Shown: piece after piece, positions 1 through 8,378 of the stretch
Layout of the letters: every line of letters begins with the position of its first letter
How positions within the stretch are numbered: position 1 is the first letter of the stretch
NCBI RefSeq assembly: GCF_017310035.1
Contig: NZ_CP022296.1
Span: forward strand, 124,001 to 188,000
Length of the DNA: 64,000 bases
Source: Nocardioides sp. S5
GTDB taxonomy: Bacteria > Actinomycetota > Actinomycetes > Propionibacteriales > Nocardioidaceae
Direction of reading: 5' to 3'
The notes under the pieces: model-generated
Seen by the model: the letters and a program-made list of their open reading frames with translations, nothing else
Told to the model about the DNA's origin: nothing
The model's database searches: none
Program-made: the position numbers and the translations under genes

Positions 1-43
1 TCCTGGTGCGTCAGACGAACCACGGACACCGCGCAGCTGAGGT

Positions 44-868
44 CTACACCAGTGGTTCGCCGGCCTCTTCGTCCAGCAGCATCTGCCCGACCATCGGCAC
101 CACGTCGGCGATCGAGTCGACGACCATCGTGGGCCGGTAGGGGAAGTCCGACACCTGGTGGCGCTCGGTCGCGCCGGTCGCGACGAGGATCGTGCGCAGG
201 CCCGCCTCGAGGCCGCTGATGATGTCGGTGTCCATCCGGTCACCGATCATCACGGTGGTCTCCGAGTGCGCCTCGAGCCGGTTGAGCGCACTGCGCATCA
301 TCAACGGGTTGGGCTTGCCGATGAAGTAGGGCTGGCGGCCCGTGGCGGTGCTGATGAGCGCCGCGACCGACCCGGTCGCCGGCAGCATCCCCTGCGCGCT
401 CGGGCCGCTGGGATCGGGGTTGGTGGCGATGAAGCGCGCCCCACCGTTGATGAGTCGGATGGCGCGCGTGATGGCCTCGAAGGAGTAGGTCCGGGTCTCG
501 CCGAGCACGACGTAGTCCGGGTCCTGGTCGGTCATCACGTAGCCGATGTCGTGGACCGCCGCGGTCAGCCCGGTCTCGCCCACGACGTACGCCGAACCTC
601 CCGGGCGCTGGTCGTCGAGGAACTGCGCCGTCGCGAGCGCCGACGTCCAGATCGACTCCTCGGGCACGTCGATGCCGCTGCTGCGCAGGAGCCGCACCCG
701 CAGGTCGCGCGGGGTGAAGATCGAGTTGTTGGTCAGCACCAGGAAGGGGATCTCCTGCTCGCGCAGGGCGGCGATGAACTCCTTCGCCCCCGGGATCGGG
801 TCCTCCTCGCGCACGAGGACCCCGTCCATGTCGGTCAGCCAGGTGCGGACGGGTCGGGAGTCGGTCAC
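44..868 (-). CDS. HAD-superfamily sugar-phosphatase-like hydrolase (NagD/HAD-IIA)
   Basis: Predicted cytoplasmic phosphatase of the HAD-IIA (NagD-like) class, 274 aa, normal family length. The DxD nucleophile motif is at residues 13-15 (TDMDGV), followed by the LTNNS motif II, a C2-type cap, the GKPNP lysine motif and a GDRMDTDI metal-binding motif near the C-terminus. I chose the GTG at 868 because it overlaps the stop of the upstream transporter gene by four bases (GTGA), suggesting translational coupling. An open frame continues upstream, but it lies inside the transporter gene and is arginine/proline-rich shadow sequence. The natural substrate cannot be read from the sequence. Last gene of a TetR-MMPL-HAD operon. 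Confidence 0.85.
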   Translation of the reverse strand: MTDSRPVRTWLTDMDGVLVREEDPIPGAKEFIAALREQEIPFLVLTNNSIFTPRDLRVRLLRSSGIDVPEESIWTSALATAQFLDDQRPGGSAYVVGETGLTAAVHDIGYVMTDQDPDYVVLGETRTYSFEAITRAIRLINGGARFIATNPDPSGPSAQGMLPATGSVAALISTATGRQPYFIGKPNPLMMRSALNRLEAHSETTVMIGDRMDTDIISGLEAGLRTILVATGATERHQVSDFPYRPTMVVDSIADVVPMVGQMLLDEEAGEPLV

Positions 869-3366
869 GGGTGCATTGTGTCGTGAGTCGGCGCGGTGTG
901 CACCGGGTGGCTGCGCTCGAGCTTGGCACCCTCCACGTCGACGTCGGGCAGGATCCGGTCCAGCCAGCGCGGCAGCCACCACGCGTGCTCGCCCAGCAGG
1001 TGCATCGCAGCCGGGATCAGCACCATCCGCACCACGAAGGCGTCGAGCAGCACGCCGAAGGCCAGGCCGAAGCCGATCGGCTTGATGGTCGCGTCGTGGG
1101 AGAAGATGAAGCCCGCGAAGACCGAGATCATGATGATCGCCGCGGCCGTGACGACCGCCCGCCCGGCGTTGAGCCCGTGCTGCACCGCGACGCGTGCCGG
1201 GGCGCCGTGGGCGTACGCCTCCCGCATCCCGGACACCAGGAAGAGCTGGTAGTCCATGGCGAGGCCGAAGAGGATCCCGGTGGCGATGATCGGCAGGAAG
1301 CTCAGCACCGGTCCGGGGGCGTGGACGCCGAAGAGGTCGCTGAGGAAGCCGAGCTGGAAGATCGCGGTGATGCCGCCGAAGGTCGCGAGCAGCGACAGCA
1401 CGAAGCCGAGCGTCGCGGTCAGCGGCACCAGGATCGATCGGAAGACCACGACGAGGATCAGCATCGATAGGCCGACGACCAGCGCGAGGTAGACCGGCAG
1501 CACGTCGGAGAGCTTGTCCGAGATGTCGATGCCTGCGCTGGCGTTGCCCGCCACGCCGAGGGTGGCCTCGCCGCCGGCGATCGACGGAGTCAGGTCGCGG
1601 AGCTCGTCCACCAGGCGGCCGGTCGCCTCGCTGGAGGGCCAGTAGGCCGGGATGACCTGGAAGGCCAGCGCGTCTGCGTCGCGCGAGGCGCCGATCGGGA
1701 CGACCGCGACGATCCCGCCCACGTCGTCGATGGCCTGGCCGATCGCGGCCTGCTGGGCGAGGACGTCGTCCTCCGCGACCGGGGCGGGGAGGTCGGCGAC
1801 GACGAGGAGTGGACCGTTGAAGCCCTCGCCGAACTTGTCCGCCTGAACCTCGTGGGCCAGGAAGCCGGCCGAGTCCTCCGGCTGCGTGGAGCCGTCGGGC
1901 AGGCCGAGACGCATCTGGGTGGCCGGAGCGGCCAGGACCAGCAGTGCGACGATCCCGAGGGCCAGCACGGTCAGCGCGTGGCGGGTGGTCATCGGCCGGT
2001 CCCGCTCGGTGATCGCGGCGTCGTCCGGAGCCTCGTCGCCGGCGGCCAGTCGGGCGCGCTCGCGCTTGCGCAGGATGCGCGGGCCGACGAGGCCGAGGAC
2101 GGCCGGGGTGAGGGTGACGGCCATGAGGATCGCGACGAGCACGGCGACGGCGCCGACGGTGCCCATCAGGCCGAGGAACCCGACACCGGTCACGTTGAGG
2201 GCGAGCAGCGCGACGATCACGGTGATGCCCGCGAAGACGACCGCGTTGCCCGAGGTGCCGTTGGCCAGGCCGACCGAGTCGTGCGGGTCGGCTCCCTGCA
2301 TCAGCTGGCGGCGGTGCCGGTTGATGATGAAGAGGGAGTAGTCGATGCCGACCGCGAGGCCGAGCATCACGCCCAGCACCGGCGTGACGGAGACGAACTC
2401 CACCAACCCGGAGAACGACAGCGAGGCGAGCGACGCCACGCCCACGCCGAGCAGCGCGGTGACGAGCGGCAGCGCCGCGCCGAGCACGGTGCCGAGCACC
2501 ACGAAGAGTGCGATGGCCGCGATGACCACGCCGGCGATCTCGCCCGGGCCCAGGATCGACGGCACCGTCTGGGCGATCTCCTGCGACGGGTGGAGCTCGA
2601 CGCCATCGATGTCGGCGTCGGCGACCAGGTCCTCGATCTCGGCCTTCACCTCGGCGGTGATCTCGTTGATCGGCACCGTGAAGGTCACGTTGGCGACGGC
2701 GGCGGAGCCGTCCTGCGACACCGTCCGGTAGCCGGCGGACAGGTCGGACAGCACCACGCCCACCTCGAGCGGGGCGGACTCCTGCTCGATCCGCTCGCGC
2801 TGCCGGTCGATCTCGGCCTGGCCCTCGTCGAGCTGCTGCTCGGCCTCGGCGAGCTGGGCGCGGATCGAGCGCAGGGTGCCGTCCTCGCGCGCCTGGGCCC
2901 GTTGGTCGGCGATCGCCTCGCGGCCGGCGTCGACCTGGGCCTGCGCCCCGTCGAGCTGGGCCAGTCCGTCCTCCAGCTGCTGCTGGCCGTCGGCCACGCG
3001 CTTCGCGGAGGAGTCGAGCTGCTCCTGGGTGGCGAAGGGGTCGGCCACGTCGGAGACGTCGTCGACGTCGGCGATCCGGTCGAGGAGTGCGGTGAGCTCG
3101 CGCTGCTGCGTCTCGGTGAAGGCCGAGCCGTCGCTCGTCTCGGCGACGATCGTGCCGTTTCCGCCCCCGGCGGCCTCGAAGTCGCGCTCGAGCTGCGCGG
3201 AGACGCGCGTGGTGGGGGTATCGGGCAGCGTGATGTTCGTCGAGAGCGCGCCGGCGAAGGACACGTACGTCACCACGGTGACCGCCAGGACGCCCAGCCA
3301 GGCGCCGATCACGGTCCAGTGGCGCCGCGCGGCGAAGCGACCGATGCGGAAGAGGAGCTCAGCCAT
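865..3366 (-). CDS. MMPL-family RND-type membrane transporter
   Basis: 833-aa inner-membrane exporter of the MMPL branch of the RND superfamily. It has the two-fold repeat expected: one N-terminal helix (about 15-38), a first bundle of helices around 275-430 and a second around 640-800, each with the conserved GIDYSLFI / AMDYQLFL signature. The first external domain carries an unusually regular, Q/A/E/D-rich coiled-coil-like stretch (about 110-195, including [20 protein letters not shown]). Known relatives export lipids or drugs; no substrate can be assigned here. The TetR gene ends 45 bp upstream on the same strand, so both are probably co-transcribed and repressed by that TetR. Confidence 0.88.
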   Translation of the reverse strand: MAELLFRIGRFAARRHWTVIGAWLGVLAVTVVTYVSFAGALSTNITLPDTPTTRVSAQLERDFEAAGGGNGTIVAETSDGSAFTETQQRELTALLDRIADVDDVSDVADPFATQEQLDSSAKRVADGQQQLEDGLAQLDGAQAQVDAGREAIADQRAQAREDGTLRSIRAQLAEAEQQLDEGQAEIDRQRERIEQESAPLEVGVVLSDLSAGYRTVSQDGSAAVANVTFTVPINEITAEVKAEIEDLVADADIDGVELHPSQEIAQTVPSILGPGEIAGVVIAAIALFVVLGTVLGAALPLVTALLGVGVASLASLSFSGLVEFVSVTPVLGVMLGLAVGIDYSLFIINRHRRQLMQGADPHDSVGLANGTSGNAVVFAGITVIVALLALNVTGVGFLGLMGTVGAVAVLVAILMAVTLTPAVLGLVGPRILRKRERARLAAGDEAPDDAAITERDRPMTTRHALTVLALGIVALLVLAAPATQMRLGLPDGSTQPEDSAGFLAHEVQADKFGEGFNGPLLVVADLPAPVAEDDVLAQQAAIGQAIDDVGGIVAVVPIGASRDADALAFQVIPAYWPSSEATGRLVDELRDLTPSIAGGEATLGVAGNASAGIDISDKLSDVLPVYLALVVGLSMLILVVVFRSILVPLTATLGFVLSLLATFGGITAIFQLGFLSDLFGVHAPGPVLSFLPIIATGILFGLAMDYQLFLVSGMREAYAHGAPARVAVQHGLNAGRAVVTAAAIIMISVFAGFIFSHDATIKPIGFGLAFGVLLDAFVVRMVLIPAAMHLLGEHAWWLPRWLDRILPDVDVEGAKLERSHPVHTAPTHDTMHP

Positions 3367-3411
3367 GTCGGGGACGGCCTTTCGGGGGTGGGTCGGTCGG
3401 GTCAGCGGGGG

Positions 3412-4062
3412 TCAGCCGGCGTGCCCGGCGCGGAGCCGGTGCAGCAGGCGATCGAGCAACCGGTCCCAATCGGCACGGGCCCCGGTGGACACGCGCGTGG
3501 GAGGTGCAGGCTGCTCCTCGAGCCAGTGCCGCGCGATGGTCGCGAGGCCGCTGGTGAGCAGAGTCAGGGTGAGCTCGAGGTCGAGCGGGTCGAGTCCCGG
3601 CGCCCGCTCCAGCAGGCGCTCGCGCAGCCGGCCCGCGACGTGCTCGAAGGCGGTGCGCGAGATCGCGTCCGCGCGCTCGTCGGCCACGTCGGGACCGCCG
3701 AGCACGTGCTGGATCGTGACGATCGCCGTCGGCAGGTCGACGTCGCGGGTCGCCTGGCACACCGCGTCGAGCGCGGCCGGGCCGCCGGCGGCTCCCGGGG
3801 GCAGGTCGGTGGTGCCGCGGTCGACGCCCTCGAGGAGGTCGGTGGTGACCTCGGTGAGGATCTGCTCGCACACGGCGACGAGCAGCTGGTCGAGGCCGGC
3901 GAAGTGGTTGAAGACCGTACGCCGCGAGACGCCCGCGAGCGTGGCGACCCGGTCGACGGTGAACCCGTCGGCGCCGTGCTCGGTCGCCAGCTCGCGGGCC
4001 GCGTCGACGAGCGCGCGGTGCCGCTGCTCGCGCAGGGGGACGAGCTGGTCGGCGGGGCTCAC
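3412..4062 (-). CDS. TetR/AcrR-family repressor of the MMPL operon
   Basis: 216-aa one-component regulator. The N-terminal helix-turn-helix is clear at about residues 36-56 (FTVDRVATLAGVSRRTVFNHF), followed by an all-helical ligand domain with no recognisable specificity. I use the GTG at 4062: upstream codons run through the promoter palindrome and into the neighbouring gene, and the HTH begins at the normal distance from this start. A perfect palindrome, TTGCACT-C-AGTGCAA, lies 11 bp upstream, so autoregulation and control of the downstream MMPL transporter are likely. The Shine-Dalgarno sequence is weak. Confidence 0.85.
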   Translation of the reverse strand: MSPADQLVPLREQRHRALVDAARELATEHGADGFTVDRVATLAGVSRRTVFNHFAGLDQLLVAVCEQILTEVTTDLLEGVDRGTTDLPPGAAGGPAALDAVCQATRDVDLPTAIVTIQHVLGGPDVADERADAISRTAFEHVAGRLRERLLERAPGLDPLDLELTLTLLTSGLATIARHWLEEQPAPPTRVSTGARADWDRLLDRLLHRLRAGHAG

Positions 4063-4072
4063 GCAGGAAGTG

Positions 4073-4087
4073 TTGCACTCAGTGCAA
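4073..4087. promoter_or_regulatory. Perfect 15-bp palindrome, probable TetR operator
   Basis: TTGCACT-C-AGTGCAA, seven-base arms with one central base and no mismatches. It lies in the 38-bp gap between the DUF305 gene and the TetR start, so a bound dimer would block the promoter of TetR-MMPL-HAD. Assigning it to this TetR is inference from position. Confidence 0.7.
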
Positions 4088-4100
4088 AAGCCTCCTCGCG

Positions 4101-4739
4101 TCAGCCCTCCAGCAGCTCGCGCATCGTGGCGATCTCCTCGGTCTGGGAGTCGATGACCTGGCCGGCCAGGTCGACGGCCGGCTCGAAGCGGCCGCCCGCC
4201 TGTTGGGAGCGGGCCATCTCGATCGCACCCTCGTGGTGCTCGATCATCATCTCGAGCCACATCTGCTGGAAGTCCGCGTCGGCGGAGCCCTCCAGCGCGT
4301 CCATGTCGTCGGCGCTCATCATGCCGGGCATGTCGGACCCGTGGTCCTCCATGTCGTCCATGGTGTCGGACATGTCGCCCATGTCGTGGCCGGCGTTGGT
4401 GTGGTCACGCATCGTCTCGGGGACGGGCTCGTCCCAGTCGGTCAGCCAGTCGGCCATGGTCTCGATCTCCGGCGCTTGGGCGGCCCGGATCTCCTCGGCC
4501 AGCGCCTGGACCTCGGGGTCGAGCGGGCGCTCGAGCGTCAGGTCGACCATCGAGAGGGCCTGGGCGTGGTGCTGGATCATGTCGGTCGCGAAGGCGACGT
4601 CGGCGTCGTTGTGCTCGGTGGGGCTGGTCTCGACGGTGCGGGCCGCCTCGGTGTCGTCGCCGCAGGCGGTGGCGCCGAGCGCGAGCGTGAGGCCGAGGGA
4701 CAGGGCGCCCAGGGTGCGGGGCAGGGTGCGTGTGCTCAT
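4101..4739 (-). CDS. DUF305 lipoprotein, Met/His-rich
   Basis: 212-aa exported protein with two DUF305 repeats. The first carries DMIQHHAQALSM, the second EMMIEHHEGAIEM; these double-His helices are the family signature. Between them is a Met/Asp/His-rich linker (residues about 120-145, e.g. MDDMEDHGSDMPGMM) of the kind that binds soft metals. The N-terminus is a signal peptide ending in a cysteine (ATAC, then GDD), consistent with a lipoprotein though the lipobox is not textbook. The start at 4739 was chosen because the signal peptide begins there. DUF305 proteins often sit beside copper-handling genes; a metal role is inference. Confidence 0.85.
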   Translation of the reverse strand: MSTRTLPRTLGALSLGLTLALGATACGDDTEAARTVETSPTEHNDADVAFATDMIQHHAQALSMVDLTLERPLDPEVQALAEEIRAAQAPEIETMADWLTDWDEPVPETMRDHTNAGHDMGDMSDTMDDMEDHGSDMPGMMSADDMDALEGSADADFQQMWLEMMIEHHEGAIEMARSQQAGGRFEPAVDLAGQVIDSQTEEIATMRELLEG

Positions 4740-4832
4740 GTCAGGGGTTCTCCAGGTGTGGTGGGTCGGGACGGCAGACAGCAGCCGCACGTGCGCCCGG
4801 TGGGGTCGCAGGGCAGCCGTGGCGTACGCCGA

Positions 4833-5267
4833 TCAGCACCTGATGACGGAGAACTGCCACGCGGGCGGTGGACCGGTGGCACGCACCCACGACCTGACGG
4901 TCGAGGTGGGCGCGAGGGGCGCGAAGGCCCTGACGAGCCTGACCGGGCGCACGGCGCGCACCAGCAGGCCCGCGAGCAGCAGCAGGGCCGCCACGGCCAG
5001 CATCGCGGCGCACAGCATGAGCAGGTGGTCGGCGTGCTGGCCCGATCCGTGGTCCGGCGCCGACGTGACGGGGGCGCTCGTCGCGGGCTCGTGGGCGTTG
5101 CCGTGACCGGCACCGTGGTCCCCGTGCGCCGTGGCCGGCGCGACGGCGTACGCCTCCGGCGACGGGCCGTCGAGGGTGAGCGCGTGCATCCCGAGGATGC
5201 CGACCACGAGCGCTGCGACCAGCGTCGCGAGGGCGGCGCGGTGCGGGGCGGGGCTCGGGCGGCTCAT
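4833..5267 (-). CDS. DUF6153-like small His-rich membrane protein
   Basis: 144-aa protein with an N-terminal transmembrane helix (about 11-30), a histidine-rich external loop (HGDHGAGHGNAH and further HG repeats, about 47-80), a second helix (about 82-105) and a basic tail. This layout matches small actinobacterial membrane proteins annotated DUF6153. It lies between two DUF305 genes on the same strand, about 90 bp and 40 bp from them, so the three are probably functionally linked, most likely in handling of a transition metal. Assignment rests on layout rather than conserved catalytic residues. Confidence 0.65.
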   Translation of the reverse strand: MSRPSPAPHRAALATLVAALVVGILGMHALTLDGPSPEAYAVAPATAHGDHGAGHGNAHEPATSAPVTSAPDHGSGQHADHLLMLCAAMLAVAALLLLAGLLVRAVRPVRLVRAFAPLAPTSTVRSWVRATGPPPAWQFSVIRC

Positions 5268-5305
5268 CGACTCCGATGCTACGGGCGCCGCTCCAGCCGG
5301 GAGCG

Positions 5306-5971
5306 TCAGGCCAGACCGGGGCAGGCCATCATGCGGCCGTGGGCGGGCCGGACGCCGAACCACGTCGACAGGCGCTCGCTCATCCAGCGGATCTCGCGCA
5401 CCTGCTCGGTGCGGATGGTGCGCGCGAGGTCGGCCACCTCGTCGTGCTCGGCGGCACCGTGGACCAGCAGGCGCTGCGACATCATCACCGCGGCCATGTG
5501 GTGTCCGACCATGTCCTCGAGGAAGGTGCGGTCGAGCCGGTCGCCGCTGAGGTCCGAGAGGTCGCGCATCATCGGCTCGTACGCCGTGTCCGTCGGCTCG
5601 TCGGCGTACCACTCGTCGAGCCAGGTCTCCATCTGCTCGACCTGCGCGGTCTGGGAGGAGACGATGCGCGCCCCGAGTGCGCGCATCGACGGGCGCTCGG
5701 ACCGGGCCAGCTCACCGGCCATCTCGATCGCCTCGCGGTGGTGGGCGACCATCTCGCGCAGGAAGCCGGCCTCGTCGGCGGTGCTCCACGCGCTGCCCAT
5801 CCCGCCGCCGCCGTCGTAGCCCATCCCACTGCCCATCCCACTGCTCATCGACCACGCGCCAGCGTCGCGGTGCGGCATCCAGCCGTCGTCGTCGCGGAGG
5901 AGCGCCACCCCCGCGACCACCAGTGCGAGCACCGCGACCGCGGCGACGACACCGCTCCACATCCGTCCCAT
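5306..5971 (-). CDS. DUF305 membrane-anchored protein
   Basis: 221-aa protein: an N-terminal hydrophobic anchor (about 5-22), a Met/Gly-rich segment (MSSGMGSGMGYDGGGGMG), then two DUF305 repeats with EMVAHHREAIEM and DMVGHHMAAVMM. The ATG at 5971 has a good Shine-Dalgarno (GGAGGT, 6 bp upstream) and gives a proper signal anchor; the open frame further upstream is shadow. First gene of the DUF305-DUF6153-DUF305 group. Unlike the 4101-4739 paralogue it has no lipobox cysteine and should stay anchored by its helix. Confidence 0.85.
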   Translation of the reverse strand: MGRMWSGVVAAVAVLALVVAGVALLRDDDGWMPHRDAGAWSMSSGMGSGMGYDGGGGMGSAWSTADEAGFLREMVAHHREAIEMAGELARSERPSMRALGARIVSSQTAQVEQMETWLDEWYADEPTDTAYEPMMRDLSDLSGDRLDRTFLEDMVGHHMAAVMMSQRLLVHGAAEHDEVADLARTIRTEQVREIRWMSERLSTWFGVRPAHGRMMACPGLA

Positions 5972-6162
5972 GACGCACCTCCAACAGGTGCTTCCAGACT
6001 GCGCCCGGGAGCGGGTCGTCACCAGTGCCGAAGGGCCCGGGGAAGCTGCCGGTCGGCCGGCGGCGTACCCGAACCCGGGGCACTTCTGCGTCGAGGACAC
6101 TTCGTCCCCGGCGTGATGGTGGTGGCCGCGATCGTGCTCGCGCAGGGCGCATGCAGGAGGCG

Positions 6163-6408
6163 ATGAGCGAGCTCCAGCAGACCACCGACGAGCTGCGGGA
6201 GCGGATCGACCGGGACGAGCCCACGTGGCGCGACGTCATCTCGGGCGCCGACGACCACTGGAGCGCGCGCGACGTCCGCGCCGAGCTCGTCGGCGACGTG
6301 CGGGCCGAGATCGACGCCATCGAGGAGTCCGACCCCGACCTCGCCCAGAGGTACCGTGCCCACGCCCATCCACGTCGAGACGACCGCAACGGACAATGGC
6401 ATGACTGA
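6163..6408 (+). CDS. Small acidic helical protein, unknown function
   Basis: 81-aa product, strongly acidic and predicted helical (SELQQTTDELRERIDRDEP...), with a basic tail. A purine-rich AGGAGG lies only two bases before the ATG at 6163, so the ATG at 6151 (four codons longer) is a possible alternative. Its stop overlaps the start of the next gene by eight bases, which supports real translation as a two-gene unit. No family recognised. Confidence 0.5.
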   Translation: MSELQQTTDELRERIDRDEPTWRDVISGADDHWSARDVRAELVGDVRAEIDAIEESDPDLAQRYRAHAHPRRDDRNGQWHD

Positions 6409-6778
6409 GCACCCGACCCCACCGCGGCGCGGGGAGGCGTCCGCCCCGTCCTCCGAGGAGTCGGCGACCCCGCTCGACCAGACCGTCAAGCAGCTCGAGA
6501 GCTGGCAGCTCCTGCGCAGCGCGGCCCCCCTCATCGCCGCCGGTCTGGGTCTTGCGGGGCTCTACACCTTCTTCGCGACCTCCAGCGGGCTCGCCGAGTT
6601 CTGGATCGGCGTACCGCTCGGGCTCCTCGGCAGCACCCTCGCGGCCATCGGCTACCGCGGACGGCTGCGCGAGATCCGCAGCCCGCAGCCGTCGACAGGC
6701 CGGCACTACCCGTGGTTGTTCCTCGGGTGGCTGTGCGTCGTCGCGGGTCTGCTGATCCCGCCGTACGCTCTGTCCTGA
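6401..6778 (+). CDS. Small membrane protein, DUF-type, unknown function
   Basis: 125-aa protein. A polar N-terminal third (Ser/Glu/Pro-rich) is followed by three hydrophobic helices at about 40-58, 63-82 and 105-122. The ATG at 6401 lies inside the end of the upstream small gene. Similar short three-helix proteins are common in actinobacteria without known role. A strong hairpin terminator follows 27 bp after the stop. Confidence 0.6.
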   Translation: MTEHPTPPRRGEASAPSSEESATPLDQTVKQLESWQLLRSAAPLIAAGLGLAGLYTFFATSSGLAEFWIGVPLGLLGSTLAAIGYRGRLREIRSPQPSTGRHYPWLFLGWLCVVAGLLIPPYALS

Positions 6779-6804
6779 GGCCCCCCGGGTCGCCCGGGCA
6801 CGCA

Positions 6805-6837
6805 GATCGGGCCGGCCCCAGAGGGACCGGCCCGATC
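6805..6837. terminator. 11-bp-stem hairpin, bidirectional terminator candidate
   Basis: Left arm GATCGGGCCGG and right arm CCGGCCCGATC pair perfectly around an 11-nt loop. There is no T-run, as is usual in high-GC actinobacteria. It ends the small operon on the plus strand and also lies just past the tRNA-like 3' end on the minus strand. Confidence 0.7.
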
Positions 6838-6844
6838 AGCTGGC

Positions 6845-6869
6845 TGGCGGTGGCGGTGGGATTTGAACT
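6845..6869 (-). other. tRNA-like 3' end: probable attachment site of the integrated element
   Basis: Read on the minus strand this contains a T-loop (TTCAAAT), the 3' strand of a T-stem (CCCAC), an acceptor 3' strand (CGCCACC), a discriminator base and CCA. The 5' strand of the T-stem that should precede it is absent (GCTAG cannot pair with CCCAC), so only the last part of a tRNA or tmRNA is present. This is the usual footprint of tyrosine-recombinase integration into a tRNA 3' end, and an integrase gene starts 195 bp away. The matching second copy of the site was not found in the window. Confidence 0.65.
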
Positions 6870-6997
6870 AGCCGCTATGGCCATTTGCCACCAGTGCCCA
6901 CACGCGGACTCGAGTGTCCAGACAGCCCTCTGACCTGCGGTTATAGCGTTTTGAGGGCGTATGCTCTGGGGACAGATCGCGACACGGGCTGACTCCC

Positions 6998-7039
6998 ATC
7001 TGGCACGTATCTGGCACGATCTGGCACGTATCTGGCACG
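6998..7039 (+). repeat. Four direct repeats ATCTGGCACG in front of the integrase
   Basis: Exact copies of ATCTGGCACG start at 6998, 7009, 7019 and 7030, giving spacings of 11, 10 and 11 bp, so all four lie on the same face of the helix. They end 24 bp before the integrase ATG and lie between the attachment site and the gene. They are good candidates for integrase arm-type sites or for a regulator that controls integrase expression. Confidence 0.75.
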
Positions 7040-7063
7040 GCAGGGGCACTTTGAGAGGGCGAA

Positions 7064-8347
7064 ATGGTGGCACGGCGAGCGAATAGGCGGACCTTCGGAA
7101 GTATCCGAAACCTCCCCAGCGGGCGCTACCAAGCGAGATACACCGGCCCCACCGGAGAGGTGGTCCCGGCGCCCGTGACGTTCACCGCGCGGATGGACGC
7201 CGAGGCCTGGCTGATTGCCGAGCGGGAGAGGCACTTCGAGAAGCCCGAGACCTGGGCTGCACCCAAGACTCGCCTCCAAGAAGCTCAGCGAGCCGAGGAA
7301 GCCGCCCGCCTGCCCACGTTTCGCGAATACGCCGAGAAGTGGATCAAGAACCGGCGCAGCAGCAAGGGGGAACCGCTTCGGCCGACCACCCGCGACAAGT
7401 ACATGTCCAACCTGCGCGTCCACGTCTTCCCCGAGTTCGGCGATACGCCCTTGGACGAGATCACCCGTACGACAGTGCGCGCTTGGTACGACAACCTCGA
7501 AACGGGCCCTGCGGCACGGGCCGACTCGTACTCGACCTTGCGCGCGATCCTCAACACGGCCGTGATCGACGACGAGTTGCTCGCTCGCAACCCGGCCTAC
7601 ATCCGCGGAGCCGGCGTCAAGAGCGTCTACAAGAAGTTGCGCCCGGCGACCCTGGACGAGTTGGCAGTCATGGTGGAAGCCATGCCGGAACGGCGACGGC
7701 TCCTGCTCCTGCTGGCTACGTGGTGTGCCCTCCGCTCCGGAGAACTACGCGAACTCAGGCGATCAGACGTCGTGCTGGGGTTTGAAGACGACGCATTCGG
7801 CTCCGTCAGTGTCGGGCGTGGGGTGGTGCGGCCTCAGACCGGAGAATCGGAACCGGGGCGACGCACGGCACCCATCGTTGGCGACCCGAAGACCCCTGCC
7901 GGCGTGCGGGTCGTCTCCATCCCCGGCGCACTCATCCCCGTTGTCCGATCCCACCTCGACAAACACGTCGCGGCTGGCCCGGACAGCTTGCTGTTCTCAT
8001 CCGAGCGCGATCACTCGAAACACCTTGCTGAATCCACACTCAACGGCCGGGCTGCGGTCTTGGACCCCGAAGGCAATATCCAGACGCCGGGGTTCGGGTG
8101 GCGTGAAGCTCGGAGAGTCGCCGGCCGCGAAGACCTCGACCTTCACGACCTTCGGCACACCGGGGCGAGCATGGCGGGCGAGGAGGGCGCGAGCATCGCC
8201 GAGTTGATGCACCGTCTCGGGCACAGCACGCCCGCCATGGCGATGCGCTATCAGCACAGCACCCAGGACCGCGATCGCGAGCTGGGCCGGAAACTCTCCG
8301 CTCGCGCTGAAAGGGCAACTCGAACCCCGACGCCTCGAGGGGCATAG
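7064..8347 (+). CDS. int: Tyrosine recombinase / site-specific integrase
   Basis: 427-aa phage/ICE-type integrase that catalyses integration and excision of the element. An N-terminal AP2-like arm-binding region (about 10-50) is followed by a SAM-like core-binding domain (about 85-175) and a catalytic domain. The full active site is visible: R224 (ALRSGE), K276 (DPKTP), H361 and R364 (HDLRH), H387 (LGHS) and nucleophile Y396 (RYQH). The ATG at 7064 has GAGAGG five bases upstream. The gene begins 195 bp from the tRNA-derived attachment site, behind four phased repeats. Intact and presumably functional. Confidence 0.95.
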   Translation: MVARRANRRTFGSIRNLPSGRYQARYTGPTGEVVPAPVTFTARMDAEAWLIAERERHFEKPETWAAPKTRLQEAQRAEEAARLPTFREYAEKWIKNRRSSKGEPLRPTTRDKYMSNLRVHVFPEFGDTPLDEITRTTVRAWYDNLETGPAARADSYSTLRAILNTAVIDDELLARNPAYIRGAGVKSVYKKLRPATLDELAVMVEAMPERRRLLLLLATWCALRSGELRELRRSDVVLGFEDDAFGSVSVGRGVVRPQTGESEPGRRTAPIVGDPKTPAGVRVVSIPGALIPVVRSHLDKHVAAGPDSLLFSSERDHSKHLAESTLNGRAAVLDPEGNIQTPGFGWREARRVAGREDLDLHDLRHTGASMAGEEGASIAELMHRLGHSTPAMAMRYQHSTQDRDRELGRKLSARAERATRTPTPRGA

Positions 8348-8378
8348 AGGCGACGGCCGAGGTAGTGCGGCGAGGGAC

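Noticed and set aside
1852..5106. Very long open frame (about 1,080 codons) on the plus strand
   Set aside because: It is antisense to MMPL, TetR and DUF305 genes. Composition is Arg/Gly/His/Asp-rich with no motif: a high-GC shadow frame.
6845..6869. Complete tRNA gene
   Set aside because: No D-arm, anticodon arm or 5' acceptor strand is found upstream on the minus strand; only the 3' end is present.
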